This document shows positions 18,438 to 28,104 of a DNA stretch of 64,000 nt, in pieces. Made by a program: the position numbers and the translations under genes. Within the stretch, counting starts at the first letter, position 1. The number at the start of each line of letters is the position of its first letter. Origin of the DNA: Pseudomonas sp. ML96 (lineage in GTDB: Bacteria; Pseudomonadota; Gammaproteobacteria; Pseudomonadales; Pseudomonadaceae); NCBI RefSeq assembly GCF_000761545.1, contig NZ_JPMY01000006.1, positions 124,001-188,000 of the forward strand, written 5' to 3'. The notes under the pieces are model-generated. The model saw only the letters and a program-made list of their open reading frames with translations, searched no databases and was not told the origin of the DNA.

Positions 18438-18498
18438 CGGTACGGCTCGGAGCGGAAACGCTCCCAGCTTAAGGCTCGGGCGCGGCGACGAGAAGCCT

Positions 18499-19653
18499 TC
18501 AGTCGCGGCCGAACAGGTCGCGGCTGTAGACCTTGGCGGCCACGTCGGCCAGGGCTTCGTTCATCCGGTTGCTCAAGATCACATCGGCCACGGCCTTGAA
18601 CTGCGCCAGATCGTCCAGCACGCGGCCCTCGATGCCGTGCTCCGCGGGCAGGCCCGGCTCGTAGACCACCAGCTCCACGCCGCTGGCGGCCAGGCGGCGC
18701 ATGATGCAAAGGATGCTGGAGGCGCGGAAGTTGTCCGAGCCGCTCTTCATGATCAGCCGGTAGATGCCAACCACGCGCGGCCGGCGTTTGAGGATCTCGC
18801 CGGCGATGAAGTCCTTGCGCGTGGTGTTCGAGGCGACGATGGCGTGAATCAGGTTCTGCGGCACGTCGCGGTAGTTGGCCAGCAACTGCTGGGTGTCCTT
18901 GGGCAGGCAATAGCCGCCGTAGCCGAACGACGGGTTGTTGTAGTGGCTGCCGATGCGCGCATCGAGGCCGACACCTTCGATGATCTGCCGGCTGTCCAGG
19001 CCATGGCTGGCGGCGTAGGTGTCGAGCTCGTTGAAGATGGCCAGGTAGGCATTGGCGAACAGCTTGATCGCCTCCGCCTCGGTCGAGCCGGTGAGCAGGA
19101 TCGGCACGCTGGGCTCGACCGCGCATTCCTTGAGCAGCTCGGCGAACACCTGCGCGCGCGGCGAGCGCTCACCGACCACGATGCGGCTCGGGTGCAGGGT
19201 GTCGTAGAGGGCGCGGCCTTCACGCAGGAACTCGGGGGAGAAGATCAGCTGCTCGCAGTTCAGGCGCTGGCGGGTCTTCTCGGTGTAGCCGACCGGTATC
19301 GTCGACTTGATCACCAGCACGGCGCGCGGATTGATCGCCATCGCCTCGATGATCACGCTCTCGATGGCCTGGGTGTTGAAGTGGTGGGTCTGCGGGTCGT
19401 AGTCGGAGGGCGTGGCGATCAGCACGTAGTCCGTGCCCTCGTAGGCGTCGCGGCTGTCGAGGGTGGCGCGCAGGTTGAGCGTCCTGCTCGCCAGGTATTC
19501 CTCGGCCTCGGGGTCGGCCACCGGCGCCTGCCGGCGGTTGAGCTGCTCGACCCGGCTGGCGTCGATGTCCAGCGCCACTACCTCATGCTGCTGGGCGAGC
19601 AGCACGGCATTCGACAGCCCCACGTAACCCAGCCCGGCAACGGCGATCTTCAT
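18499..19653 (-). CDS. ugd: UDP-glucose 6-dehydrogenase
   Basis: This enzyme oxidises UDP-glucose to UDP-glucuronate, a precursor for surface polysaccharides and lipid A modification. The 384-residue protein matches the E. coli Ugd length. The NAD-binding motif GLGYVGLS is at residues 7-14, STIPVGYTE lies in the middle, and the catalytic Cys249 is in [11 protein letters not shown]. It stands alone between the YheT hydrolase and rsmD, a position where I do not remember a ugd gene in P. aeruginosa. No glycosyltransferases are nearby, so the pathway it serves must be encoded elsewhere. Confidence 0.93.
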   Translation of the reverse strand: MKIAVAGLGYVGLSNAVLLAQQHEVVALDIDASRVEQLNRRQAPVADPEAEEYLASRTLNLRATLDSRDAYEGTDYVLIATPSDYDPQTHHFNTQAIESVIIEAMAINPRAVLVIKSTIPVGYTEKTRQRLNCEQLIFSPEFLREGRALYDTLHPSRIVVGERSPRAQVFAELLKECAVEPSVPILLTGSTEAEAIKLFANAYLAIFNELDTYAASHGLDSRQIIEGVGLDARIGSHYNNPSFGYGGYCLPKDTQQLLANYRDVPQNLIHAIVASNTTRKDFIAGEILKRRPRVVGIYRLIMKSGSDNFRASSILCIMRRLAASGVELVVYEPGLPAEHGIEGRVLDDLAQFKAVADVILSNRMNEALADVAAKVYSRDLFGRD

Positions 19654-19754
19654 GCGGCGTCCCTTTCGTTAGCGCGGTGTTGAGCACCGGCTTTCGCAGG
19701 GAGGATGCCGGCTGCAGATTGCAGCCGTGTTGCGGTGTGCCTAGGGCTGCGGGA

Positions 19755-20348
19755 TCAGCCGCGCTGCCACAGCGAGTAGTAGACCTGGCCGGCCTTCTGC
19801 TCGCGGTGCAGGCGCCAGTTGCCGGGCATGGCCAGGGTCGAGGGTGCGGTTTCGCTTTCGGTGTAGATCCAGGCGTCCTTGGCCAGCCAGCCTTTTTCTT
19901 CCAGCAGCAGGCAGGCCGGGGCCAGCAGGTCCTGGCCGAACGGCGGGTCGAGGAACACCAGGTCGTAAGGTGTGGCCGGCTGGTTTTCCAGGTGCTGCAG
20001 GGCGTTGGTCTGCAGCAACTGGCCGTTGCTGCATTTCAGCGTGGTGAGGATCTGCCGCAGGCTGGCGATGGCGTTGCTGTTGCTGTCCAGGGCCAGCGCG
20101 CTGCTGGCGCCGCGCGACAGGGCCTCGAGGAACAGCGCGCCACTGCCGGTGAAGCAGTCCAGCACATGGGCGCCCTCGACGTAGGGCGCCAGCCAGTTGA
20201 ACAGCGTCTCGCGCACGCGGTTGGGCGTCGGGCGCAGGCCGTGGGCCATCGGGAAGCTGAACTGGCGACTGCGCCACTCGCCACCGATGATGCGCAGCTG
20301 GCCGCTGCCATTGTGCTCGGTGGGTTTCTTGCTTGGGGGCTTGCGCAT
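19755..20348 (-). CDS. rsmD: 16S rRNA m2G966 methyltransferase
   Basis: A SAM-dependent methyltransferase that modifies guanine 966 of 16S rRNA. The 197-residue protein shows LRIIGGEWRSRQFSF near the N-terminus, HVLDCFTGSGALFLEALSRGA as the SAM site, and DLVFLDPPF as the catalytic motif. Its ATG overlaps the stop codon of the upstream M16-family gene (ATGA), so it is probably translationally coupled as the last gene of a three-gene operon. Confidence 0.95.
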   Translation of the reverse strand: MRKPPSKKPTEHNGSGQLRIIGGEWRSRQFSFPMAHGLRPTPNRVRETLFNWLAPYVEGAHVLDCFTGSGALFLEALSRGASSALALDSNSNAIASLRQILTTLKCSNGQLLQTNALQHLENQPATPYDLVFLDPPFGQDLLAPACLLLEEKGWLAKDAWIYTESETAPSTLAMPGNWRLHREQKAGQVYYSLWQRG

Positions 20349-21826
20349 CAGTGCTCCGGCGGGCCGGCGGGTTGCTCGGCCGGTTTGTCGGTGGGCGGTG
20401 GCAGTGGCTTCTGCTCAACCGTGGGGCCGGCAGTGACGATCACCAGCTTGTTCAGGTCCAGGTGCTTGGCCATGGCAGCCTTGACCTGCTCGACGCTCAG
20501 GCCCTGGACCTCGCTCATGAAGTCGTCGAGGTAGGTCAGCGGCAGGTCGTAGAAGCCCATGGCGCCGAGCTGGCCGACGATGTCGGCGTTGCTCGCGGTG
20601 CTCAGCGGGAAGCTGCCGACCATCTCGCGCTTGGCGTCGTCCAGTTCCTTCTGCGTCGGGCCGTTGGCCAGGTAGTCACGGAGGATGTCCTGTACCAGCT
20701 TGAGGGTGCCCTCACTCTGCTCGGCGCGGGTCTGCAGGCTGATCATGAACGGACCGCGCGCCTGCATGGCGCTAAAGCCGGAGTAGACGCCGTAGGTCAG
20801 GCCGCGCTTCTCGCGTACTTCTTCCATCAGGCGGGTGCCGAAGCCGCCGCCGCCGAGGATCTGGTTGCCCAGGGTCAGCGCGGCGTAGTCCGGTTCGCGA
20901 CGGTCGATGCCGAGCTGGGCCAGCATCAGGTGGGTTTGTTTGGATGGGAACTCGATATGGCTAGGGCCGGCCTTGGGTTCCTCGGGCTGGGCGATGGGCG
21001 GCAGCGCCGGACCCTTGGGCAGTGCCGCGGAGACTTCGGCGGCCATGGCCTCGGCCTCGGCGCGGCTGAGGTCGCCGACCAGGGCGATCACCGCGTTGCC
21101 GGCGGCATAAGCCTTGGCGTGGAAGGCGCGCAGCTGGGCGCTGCTGATGGCCGGGATCGACTGCTCGCTGCCCTCGCTCGGATGGGCATAGGGATGCTGG
21201 CCGTACAGGCGCTCGAACAGCTGCAGACCAGCCAGCTTGCCGGGGTTCTGCTTCTGGTACTCGAAGCCGGCCAGCAGCTGGTTCTTGATCCGCGCCAGCG
21301 AGTCCTCGGGGAAGCTCGGCTGGCCGACCACCTGTTCGAACAGCTTGAGTGCTGGCACGCGTTGCTCGGCAGCGCTCAGGCTGCGCAGGCTGGCCACCGC
21401 CATGTCGCGGTAGGCGCCGTTGCCGAAGTCCGCGCCGAGGCTCTCGAAGCCTTCGGCGATGGCGGTGACGTCCTTGCCGGCCACGCCCTCGTTGAGCATG
21501 GCGTTGGTCAGGGTGGCCAGGCCGGCCACGCCCTCGTCGCGGCTGCTGCCGGCGGCGAAGGTCAGGCGCAGGTCGAACATCGGCAGCTGGCGCGCCTCGA
21601 CGAACAGCACGCGGGCGCCTTCGGCGGTCTGCCACTGCTGGATGTCCAGGGTGCGCTTGCTTGGCGCCTTGCCTTCGAGGGTGGCCAGCGACTCCAGTTG
21701 AGTCGAGGGCGCTGGGGTGTAGGTTGGCGCCTGCGCAGTGCGCGTGGCGATGAATGTCAGCAGGCCGACCAGCAGGATCAGGCCGAGGCCGAGCAGGCCG
21801 TAACGCAGACCGTTGCGCTCGCTCAT
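20348..21826 (-). CDS. M16 peptidase-family protein, probably non-catalytic subunit
   Basis: This 492-residue protein has one N-terminal membrane helix or uncleaved signal (about 8-30) followed by two M16 domains. The zinc-binding HxxEH motif of active M16 peptidases is absent from the first domain; LTNAMLNEGVAGK stands at the equivalent place. The RLMEEVREKRGLTYGVYSG segment, normally in the second domain, is kept. Such proteins pair with an active partner, here the overlapping upstream gene (ATGA overlap). Periplasmic, membrane-tethered location is expected. It is equivalent in position to PA0371. Confidence 0.85.
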   Translation of the reverse strand: MSERNGLRYGLLGLGLILLVGLLTFIATRTAQAPTYTPAPSTQLESLATLEGKAPSKRTLDIQQWQTAEGARVLFVEARQLPMFDLRLTFAAGSSRDEGVAGLATLTNAMLNEGVAGKDVTAIAEGFESLGADFGNGAYRDMAVASLRSLSAAEQRVPALKLFEQVVGQPSFPEDSLARIKNQLLAGFEYQKQNPGKLAGLQLFERLYGQHPYAHPSEGSEQSIPAISSAQLRAFHAKAYAAGNAVIALVGDLSRAEAEAMAAEVSAALPKGPALPPIAQPEEPKAGPSHIEFPSKQTHLMLAQLGIDRREPDYAALTLGNQILGGGGFGTRLMEEVREKRGLTYGVYSGFSAMQARGPFMISLQTRAEQSEGTLKLVQDILRDYLANGPTQKELDDAKREMVGSFPLSTASNADIVGQLGAMGFYDLPLTYLDDFMSEVQGLSVEQVKAAMAKHLDLNKLVIVTAGPTVEQKPLPPPTDKPAEQPAGPPEH

Positions 21827-23187
21827 GGCTGGACTCCTTGTTGGGCTTGCTCAGGCAGGATATGGGCGACCGACAGGCGGGTGCGAGTGAAGAAGGTCTG
21901 CGCGGCCTTCTGGATATCGGCCGGGGTCACGGCCTCCAGGGCGGCGAGGTCCTGGTCCATCAGCTGCCAGGACAGGCCGACGGTCTCCAGCGAGCCGATG
22001 GTGGTGGCCTGGCTGGTGATCGAGTCGCGCTCGTAGACCAGCCCGGCGATCACCTGGGCGCGTACGCGGGCCAGTTCTTCGGCGCTTGGCGGGGTCTGCT
22101 TGAGGTCGTCGAGCTGGCGCCACAGGCCGGCTTCGACCTGTTCCAGGGTCTTGCCCTTCTGCACATTGGGCATGGCCGAGAGGGTGAACAGACTGTCGCC
22201 ACGGTTGAAGGCGTCGTAGCTGGCCGAGGCGCCGGACACCAGTTCCTCGCCACGCTCCAGGCGCGACGGCAGGCGCGCGCTGTAGCCGCCGTCGAGCAGC
22301 GCGGAGATCAGACGCAGGGCATGCACCTGGCGGGCGTCGGCGCTGGTGGCGATGCCGGGGACGTTGAAGGCCATCATCAGGCTCGGCAGCTGGGTCTTCA
22401 CGTGCAGGGTGATGCGTCGCTCGCCGGGCTCGGCCAGCTCGCGCGGGATCTTCGCCGGCGGCACTTCACGGCGCGGGATGGCGCCGAAGTAGTGCTGGGC
22501 CAGGCTCTGCACCTCGTCCTTGGTGACGTCGCCGACCACCACCAGGGTGGCGTTGTTCGGCGCGTACCAGGCCTGGTACCAGTGGCGCAGCTCCTCGACG
22601 GTCATGCGGTCGAGGTCGGCCATCCAGCCGATGGTCGGGGTGTGGTAGCCGCTGGCCGGGTAGGCCATGGCTTTGAAGCGTTCGTAGGCCAGCGAGGCCG
22701 GCTTGTCGTCGGTGCGCAGGCGGCGTTCTTCCTTGATTACCTCGATCTCGCGGGCGAACTCGTCGGCCGGCAACTTGAGGCTGGCCAGGCGGTCGGCTTC
22801 CAGTTCGAAGGCCACGGCCAGGCGGTCACGCGACAGCACCTGGTAGTAGGCGGTGTAGTCGTCGCTGGTGAAGGCATTCTCCTCGGCGCCGATGTCGCGC
22901 AGGATGCGCGAGGCTTCGCCGGGGCCGAGCTTGCGGCTGCCCTTGAACATCATGTGTTCGAGGGCGTGGGACAGGCCGGTCTGGCCGGGCGTCTCGTAGC
23001 TGGAGCCGACCTTGTACCAGAGCTGGGAGACCACCACCGGGGCACGATGATCCTCGCGGACGATGACCTTGAGGCCGTTGTCCAGCTGGAATTCGTGGGT
23101 CGGTTGCGGTTCTGCGGCCAGGGCCGGCAGGGGGGTGAGGAGGGTTGCGAGGAGCAGGCCGGCGCAGCGGCGGGCGAGTCGTGTCAT
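21823..23187 (-). CDS. M16 zinc metallopeptidase, catalytic partner
   Basis: The 454-residue exported peptidase starts at ATG 23187, giving a signal peptide ending LPALA-AEP; the reading frame stays open further upstream but has no coding character there. The inverted zinc motif HALEH (in GLSHALEHMMFKG) is intact, and a downstream Glu-rich segment in NAFTSDDYTAYYQ follows the family layout. It forms an operon with the non-catalytic M16 gene and rsmD through 4-bp overlaps. It is divergent from ftsY across 127 bp. Substrates of this pair are not known to me. Confidence 0.88.
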   Translation of the reverse strand: MTRLARRCAGLLLATLLTPLPALAAEPQPTHEFQLDNGLKVIVREDHRAPVVVSQLWYKVGSSYETPGQTGLSHALEHMMFKGSRKLGPGEASRILRDIGAEENAFTSDDYTAYYQVLSRDRLAVAFELEADRLASLKLPADEFAREIEVIKEERRLRTDDKPASLAYERFKAMAYPASGYHTPTIGWMADLDRMTVEELRHWYQAWYAPNNATLVVVGDVTKDEVQSLAQHYFGAIPRREVPPAKIPRELAEPGERRITLHVKTQLPSLMMAFNVPGIATSADARQVHALRLISALLDGGYSARLPSRLERGEELVSGASASYDAFNRGDSLFTLSAMPNVQKGKTLEQVEAGLWRQLDDLKQTPPSAEELARVRAQVIAGLVYERDSITSQATTIGSLETVGLSWQLMDQDLAALEAVTPADIQKAAQTFFTRTRLSVAHILPEQAQQGVQP

Positions 23188-23314
23188 AGGGGCTCTTGAC
23201 CTGTCGGGCGGCCCGGGCGGTCGTACCGCCGGCGGGCGAAGAGGTGCTAGGATACCGCATCCTTTTCCGGGGCGGCGCGGCGATCCGTGCGGCTCCCCTG
23301 AGATCAAGCGACCC

Positions 23315-24721
23315 ATGTTTGGTTCCCAAGACGACAAGCCATCGCCGGAGCAACCCGGCGAGAAGAAATCCCTGTTCGGCTGGCTGCGCAAGAAGCCGCA
23401 GGAGCCCCAGGCTACTCCCGAATCCGCCCAGCCCGAGCCGGCCGCACCCGTAGCCCCGGTCGAGGCCGAGGCGCCCGCCAGCCCGACACCTGCCGTCGAG
23501 CCGGTCAGCGCCCCAGTAGTCGCTGAGCCGAGCGTCGAGCAACCGCCTGTCGCCGAAGTTGCTGCCCCCGCGCCTGCCGTGGAGCAACCCGCGGTCGAGC
23601 CGGTGGCCGAGGCCCTGCCGCCAGCAGAAGAGCCGAAGCCGGCCTTCTCGCGTTTCCGTATCAATGCCGGCGATCAGGTCAGCCACCCGGTGCACGAACA
23701 GCCGGTGCAGGTTGAAATTCAGCCCGAGCCGCAGCCGGTGGTCGAAGCCGCGCCCGTTCAGGTCGAGCAGAGCAAGCCCGGTGACAACCAGGGCGGCTGG
23801 TTCGCCCGCCTCAAGCAGAGCCTGTCGAAGACCAGCGCCAGCCTGGGCGAGGGTATGGCCAGCCTGTTCCTCGGCAAGAAGGCCATCGACGACGACCTGC
23901 TCGAAGAACTGGAAACCCGCCTGCTGACCGCCGACGTCGGCGTCGAGGCGACCGGCGTGATCATCGGCAGCCTGACCAAGCGCGTGGCGCGCAAGGAGCT
24001 GGCCGACAGCGAGGCGCTGTACAAGGCACTGCAGGAAGAGCTGGGTGGCTTGCTCAAGCCGGTTGAGCAGCCGCTGATGGTCAATGCCGAGAAGCAGCCC
24101 TACGTGATCCTGGTGGTCGGCGTGAACGGCGTCGGCAAGACCACCACCATCGGCAAGCTGGCCAAGAAACTGCAGAGCGAGGGCAAGAAGGTCATGCTCG
24201 CCGCCGGCGACACCTTCCGCGCCGCCGCTGTCGAGCAGCTGCAGGTGTGGGGCGAGCGCAACCAGATCGCGGTGATCGCCCAGCACACCGGCGCCGATTC
24301 CGCTTCGGTGATCTTCGATGCGGTGCAGGCCGCCAAGGCCCGTGGCGTCGATGTGCTGATCGCCGACACCGCCGGCCGCCTGCACACCAAGGACAACCTG
24401 ATGGAGGAACTGAAGAAGGTCCGTCGGGTCATTGGCAAACTGGATGAAACCGCGCCCCACGAGGTGCTGCTGGTGCTGGACGCCGGCACCGGGCAGAACG
24501 CGATCAACCAGACCAAGCAGTTCAACCAGGCCGTGGCCCTCACCGGGCTGGCGCTGACCAAGCTGGACGGCACCGCCAAGGGTGGGGTGATTTTCGCCCT
24601 GGCCAAGCAGTTCGGCCTGCCGATCCGCTACATCGGTGTCGGCGAGGGCATCGACGATCTGCGCACCTTCGTCGCCGCGGACTTCGTCCAGGCACTCTTT
24701 GCTGAGAAGGAACAGGGATGA
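23315..24721 (+). CDS. ftsY: Signal recognition particle receptor FtsY
   Basis: This membrane-associated SRP receptor GTPase docks ribosome-SRP complexes at the translocon. The 468-residue protein starts at [10 protein letters not shown] long Pro/Ala/Glu/Val-rich acidic region (about 30-160) forms the A domain. The NG domain follows, with the P-loop [10 protein letters not shown] at about 268-277, [13 protein letters not shown], and [17 protein letters not shown] -10-like box lies about 65 bp upstream. The ftsE ATG overlaps its stop codon (ATGA), so ftsY, ftsE and ftsX form one operon. Confidence 0.97.
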   Translation: MFGSQDDKPSPEQPGEKKSLFGWLRKKPQEPQATPESAQPEPAAPVAPVEAEAPASPTPAVEPVSAPVVAEPSVEQPPVAEVAAPAPAVEQPAVEPVAEALPPAEEPKPAFSRFRINAGDQVSHPVHEQPVQVEIQPEPQPVVEAAPVQVEQSKPGDNQGGWFARLKQSLSKTSASLGEGMASLFLGKKAIDDDLLEELETRLLTADVGVEATGVIIGSLTKRVARKELADSEALYKALQEELGGLLKPVEQPLMVNAEKQPYVILVVGVNGVGKTTTIGKLAKKLQSEGKKVMLAAGDTFRAAAVEQLQVWGERNQIAVIAQHTGADSASVIFDAVQAAKARGVDVLIADTAGRLHTKDNLMEELKKVRRVIGKLDETAPHEVLLVLDAGTGQNAINQTKQFNQAVALTGLALTKLDGTAKGGVIFALAKQFGLPIRYIGVGEGIDDLRTFVAADFVQALFAEKEQG

Positions 24722-25386
24722 TTCGATTCGAGCAGGTCGGCAAGCGCTACGCCAACGGCCATGTCGGGTTGCACGAACTGAGCTTTGGCGTGCGCCGCGG
24801 CGAGTTCCTCTTCGTCACCGGCCACTCCGGTGCGGGCAAGTCCACCCTGCTGCGCCTGCTGCTGGCGATGGAACGGCCGACCAGCGGCAAGCTGCTGCTG
24901 GCGGGCCAGGACCTGTCGCAGATCACCACCGCACAGATTCCCTTCCTGCGCCGGCAGATCGGCGTGGTGTTCCAGAACCACCAGCTGCTGTTCGATCGCA
25001 CGGTGTTCGACAACGTCGCCCTGCCGCTGCAGATTCTCGGCCTGTCCAAGCCGGACATCGCCAAGCGGGTCGGCGCGGCGCTGGAGCGCGTGTCGCTGTC
25101 CGACAAGGCCGAGCAATCGCCGGCGGACCTGTCCACCGGTCAGCAGCAGCGTGTCGGCATCGCCCGCGCCGTTGTGCATCGCCCGGCCCTGCTGCTGGCG
25201 GACGAACCTACCGGTAACCTCGACCCGCGCCTGGCCGCCGAGATCATGGGCGTGTTCGAGGACATCAACCGCCTCGGCACCACCGTGCTGATCGCCAGCC
25301 ATGACCTGGCCCTGATCGCGCGCATGCGCCACCGCATGCTGACCCTGCAGCGCGGCCGACTGATCGGCGACGGGGAGGCCAGCTGA
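24718..25386 (+). CDS. ftsE: Cell-division ABC ATPase FtsE
   Basis: This is the ATPase of the FtsEX complex, which couples the Z-ring to peptidoglycan hydrolase activation. The 222-residue protein has Walker A GHSGAGKST, the ABC signature LSTGQQQRVGIARA, Walker B ALLLADEPTGNLD and the switch His in LIASHDL. It overlaps ftsY by 4 bp and ftsX by 1 bp (TGATG), consistent with strict co-translation. Confidence 0.97.
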   Translation: MIRFEQVGKRYANGHVGLHELSFGVRRGEFLFVTGHSGAGKSTLLRLLLAMERPTSGKLLLAGQDLSQITTAQIPFLRRQIGVVFQNHQLLFDRTVFDNVALPLQILGLSKPDIAKRVGAALERVSLSDKAEQSPADLSTGQQQRVGIARAVVHRPALLLADEPTGNLDPRLAAEIMGVFEDINRLGTTVLIASHDLALIARMRHRMLTLQRGRLIGDGEAS

Positions 25387-26396
25387 TGAGCGACACTCAA
25401 CGCAATATCAAGGCCGCCGAACGCGTCGGCGCCGTGCAGAGCAAGGCCGACAAGCCGATCAAGCAGGGCCCGGACTTCTCCACCCTGTTCGCCGCCTGGG
25501 TCGAGAGCCATCGCGCCAGCCTGGTTGACAGCCTCGGCCGCCTGGTCGGCCAGCCGATCGGCAGCTTCTTCACTTGCCTGGTGATGGCCGTGGCGCTGTC
25601 GCTGCCCATGGGCCTGGCCCTGCTGCTGGACAACGTCGAGCGCCTAGGCGGCTCCTGGCAGAAGGCTGCGCAGATTTCCCTGTACCTGAAAGTCGAGGCT
25701 GGTGACGACGCCGGCCTGCAACTGCGCGACGAAGTCGCCGGCATGGACGATGTGGCCGAAGCCGAGTTCATCGGTCGCGAGGCCGGCCTGGCCGCGTTCG
25801 AGCAGCAGTCCGGCCTTGGCCAGGCCCTGCGCGATCTGCCGGACAACCCGCTGCCGGCGGTGGTGGTGGTCACGCCTAAGGAGATCGACAAGGCGCGTCT
25901 GGAGGCCTTGCGCCAACGCCTGTCCGAGATGCCGGGTGTCGACCAGGCGCAGCTCGACCTGCAGTGGGTGGAGCGCCTGGGCGCCATCCTCGGCCTGGGC
26001 GATCGCTTTGTCTTCGGCCTGACCCTGCTGCTGGTGATGGCGCTGCTGCTGGTGATCGGCAACACCATTCGTCTGCACATCGAGAACCGTCGCAGCGAGA
26101 TCGAGGTGATCAAGCTGGTCGGCGGTACCGACGGCTACGTGCGCCGCCCCTTCCTCTATATGGGTGCGCTCTATGGCCTGGGTGCCGGCTTGCTGTCCTG
26201 GGGGCTGCTGGCGTTCGGCCTGGACTGGCTGAACGACGCCGTGGTGCGCCTGGCCGGCCTGTATGGCAGCGACTTCGCCCTGGTCGGCGTGCCGGCCGCC
26301 GATGGTCTGTCACTGCTGTTGGGCGCGGTTTTCCTCGGTTATATTGGCGCCTGGCTTGCGGTAGCCCGCCATCTGAGCGAGCTCGCACCAAAGTAA
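25386..26396 (+). CDS. ftsX: Cell-division membrane protein FtsX
   Basis: This is the membrane partner of FtsE. The 336-residue protein has a longer cytoplasmic N-terminus (about 1-55), a first membrane helix (about 60-82), and an extracytoplasmic loop with the family patterns EAEFIGREAGLAAFEQQSGL and DNPLPAVVVV. Three C-terminal helices (about 208-230, 258-280 and 300-325) follow. The HIENRRSEIEVIKLVGGTDGYVRRPF cytoplasmic segment is characteristic. The stop codon is followed by the rpoH promoter region, with no clear terminator. Confidence 0.95.
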   Translation: MSDTQRNIKAAERVGAVQSKADKPIKQGPDFSTLFAAWVESHRASLVDSLGRLVGQPIGSFFTCLVMAVALSLPMGLALLLDNVERLGGSWQKAAQISLYLKVEAGDDAGLQLRDEVAGMDDVAEAEFIGREAGLAAFEQQSGLGQALRDLPDNPLPAVVVVTPKEIDKARLEALRQRLSEMPGVDQAQLDLQWVERLGAILGLGDRFVFGLTLLLVMALLLVIGNTIRLHIENRRSEIEVIKLVGGTDGYVRRPFLYMGALYGLGAGLLSWGLLAFGLDWLNDAVVRLAGLYGSDFALVGVPAADGLSLLLGAVFLGYIGAWLAVARHLSELAPK

Positions 26397-26435
26397 CAGT
26401 TGTGTTTTTGTATCGATCCCTGGCTAGCTGTACGG

Positions 26436-26462
26436 GAACTTTCGTCCAGCTTGCCCGTCTCA
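26436..26462 (+). promoter_or_regulatory. AlgU (sigma-22/RpoE-type) promoter of rpoH
   Basis: GAACTT at 26436-26441, a 16-bp spacer, and TCTCA at 26458-26462 match the GAACTT-N16/17-TCTGA consensus with one mismatch. A further TAGACT at 26476-26481 with TTGCCC at 26451-26456 may be a weaker sigma-70 promoter, though the 19-bp spacing is long. P. aeruginosa rpoH is known to have an AlgU-dependent promoter. Confidence 0.7.
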
Positions 26463-26511
26463 GGATCGACGGTGCTAGACTGCGCCGATCCCGTAATACC
26501 GGAGGTTTTTG

Positions 26512-27366
<855 letters not shown>

Positions 27367-27383
27367 GTCGCACCACCCCGAGA

Positions 27384-27409
27384 AGCCGCACCCAGGTGCG
27401 GCTTTTTTC
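27384..27409 (+). terminator. Terminator of rpoH
   Basis: The 8-bp stem AGCCGCAC / GTGCGGCT is followed by TTTTTT, 17 bases after the rpoH stop codon. The next gene starts downstream of it at a GTG. Confidence 0.85.
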
Positions 27410-27425
27410 TGTCCGGAGTTTGTTC

Positions 27426-28016
27426 GTGAGTCGTCGTCCGCCCGCCCTGCTGTTCACCATCGTGGCCCTGGCCAGCTGCCTGCTCGGCTACTGGTTTCTG
27501 ACTCCGCGCGAGGACAAGCCCGCGCCGTCGCCCTGGTTGCAGCAGTGGGATGTCGAGGTGCTGCGGCCGCTGCTCGAGGACCGCCTCACCGTCGGCGATC
27601 TGAGTCAGCGTCTGTCCGCGTCTGAGCTGTGGCTGCAGCCGCGCCTGGACGGCCCGCGTCTGCTGCTGCGCGGTGAGCTGGACGGTTGGCAGGTAGAGGG
27701 CGAGCTGACGCTCAGCGATGCGCAGCGCGCCAGCCTGGCCGCAGCCAGTGGTGTGCGCCCGAACGACCCCGAGCAGCCTCAGTCGGCGGAGATGCTGACA
27801 CAACTGGCCGGGCGCAACATCGAGGGGCTCAATCTGTTGCCACAGCAACTGGTGCCGGCGACGACGCTGAGCGCCAGCCTGGGTGAGCCGCGTCTGCGCC
27901 TGCAGCTGCAGGAGGGCGAGGCCTGGGTCTATCCGCAGCAGGGCCTGACCGCGCATATCAAGGATGGGCACGTGCAGTTGCTGCGCGCCGTGCCCAAGCG
28001 CCTGTTGCAGCACTGA
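27426..28016 (+). CDS. Membrane-anchored protein of unknown function
   Basis: The 196-residue protein starts at GTG 27426, with GGAG seven bases upstream; an earlier start would fall inside the rpoH terminator. One N-terminal helix (about 7-27) suggests insertion in the inner membrane, leaving a soluble domain in the periplasm. That domain has short repeated LRL and QLL stretches but no motif I recognise. The same position downstream of rpoH is occupied by an uncharacterised gene in P. aeruginosa (PA0377), so it is likely a conserved pseudomonad protein. Confidence 0.7.
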   Translation: MSRRPPALLFTIVALASCLLGYWFLTPREDKPAPSPWLQQWDVEVLRPLLEDRLTVGDLSQRLSASELWLQPRLDGPRLLLRGELDGWQVEGELTLSDAQRASLAAASGVRPNDPEQPQSAEMLTQLAGRNIEGLNLLPQQLVPATTLSASLGEPRLRLQLQEGEAWVYPQQGLTAHIKDGHVQLLRAVPKRLLQH

Positions 28017-28104
28017 CGCGTTCGGCCATGGCTGCTGGCGCCTGACGACTGGTCGGGCGGCGTGGCCATAGGCAGGATCGGCTCTCCATCTACGGGAGTC
28101 CGCC

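Noticed and set aside
23188..23664. N-terminal extension of the M16 catalytic protein
   Set aside because: The added 159 residues are Gly/Ser/Ala-rich and antisense to ftsY; the signal peptide begins at 23187.
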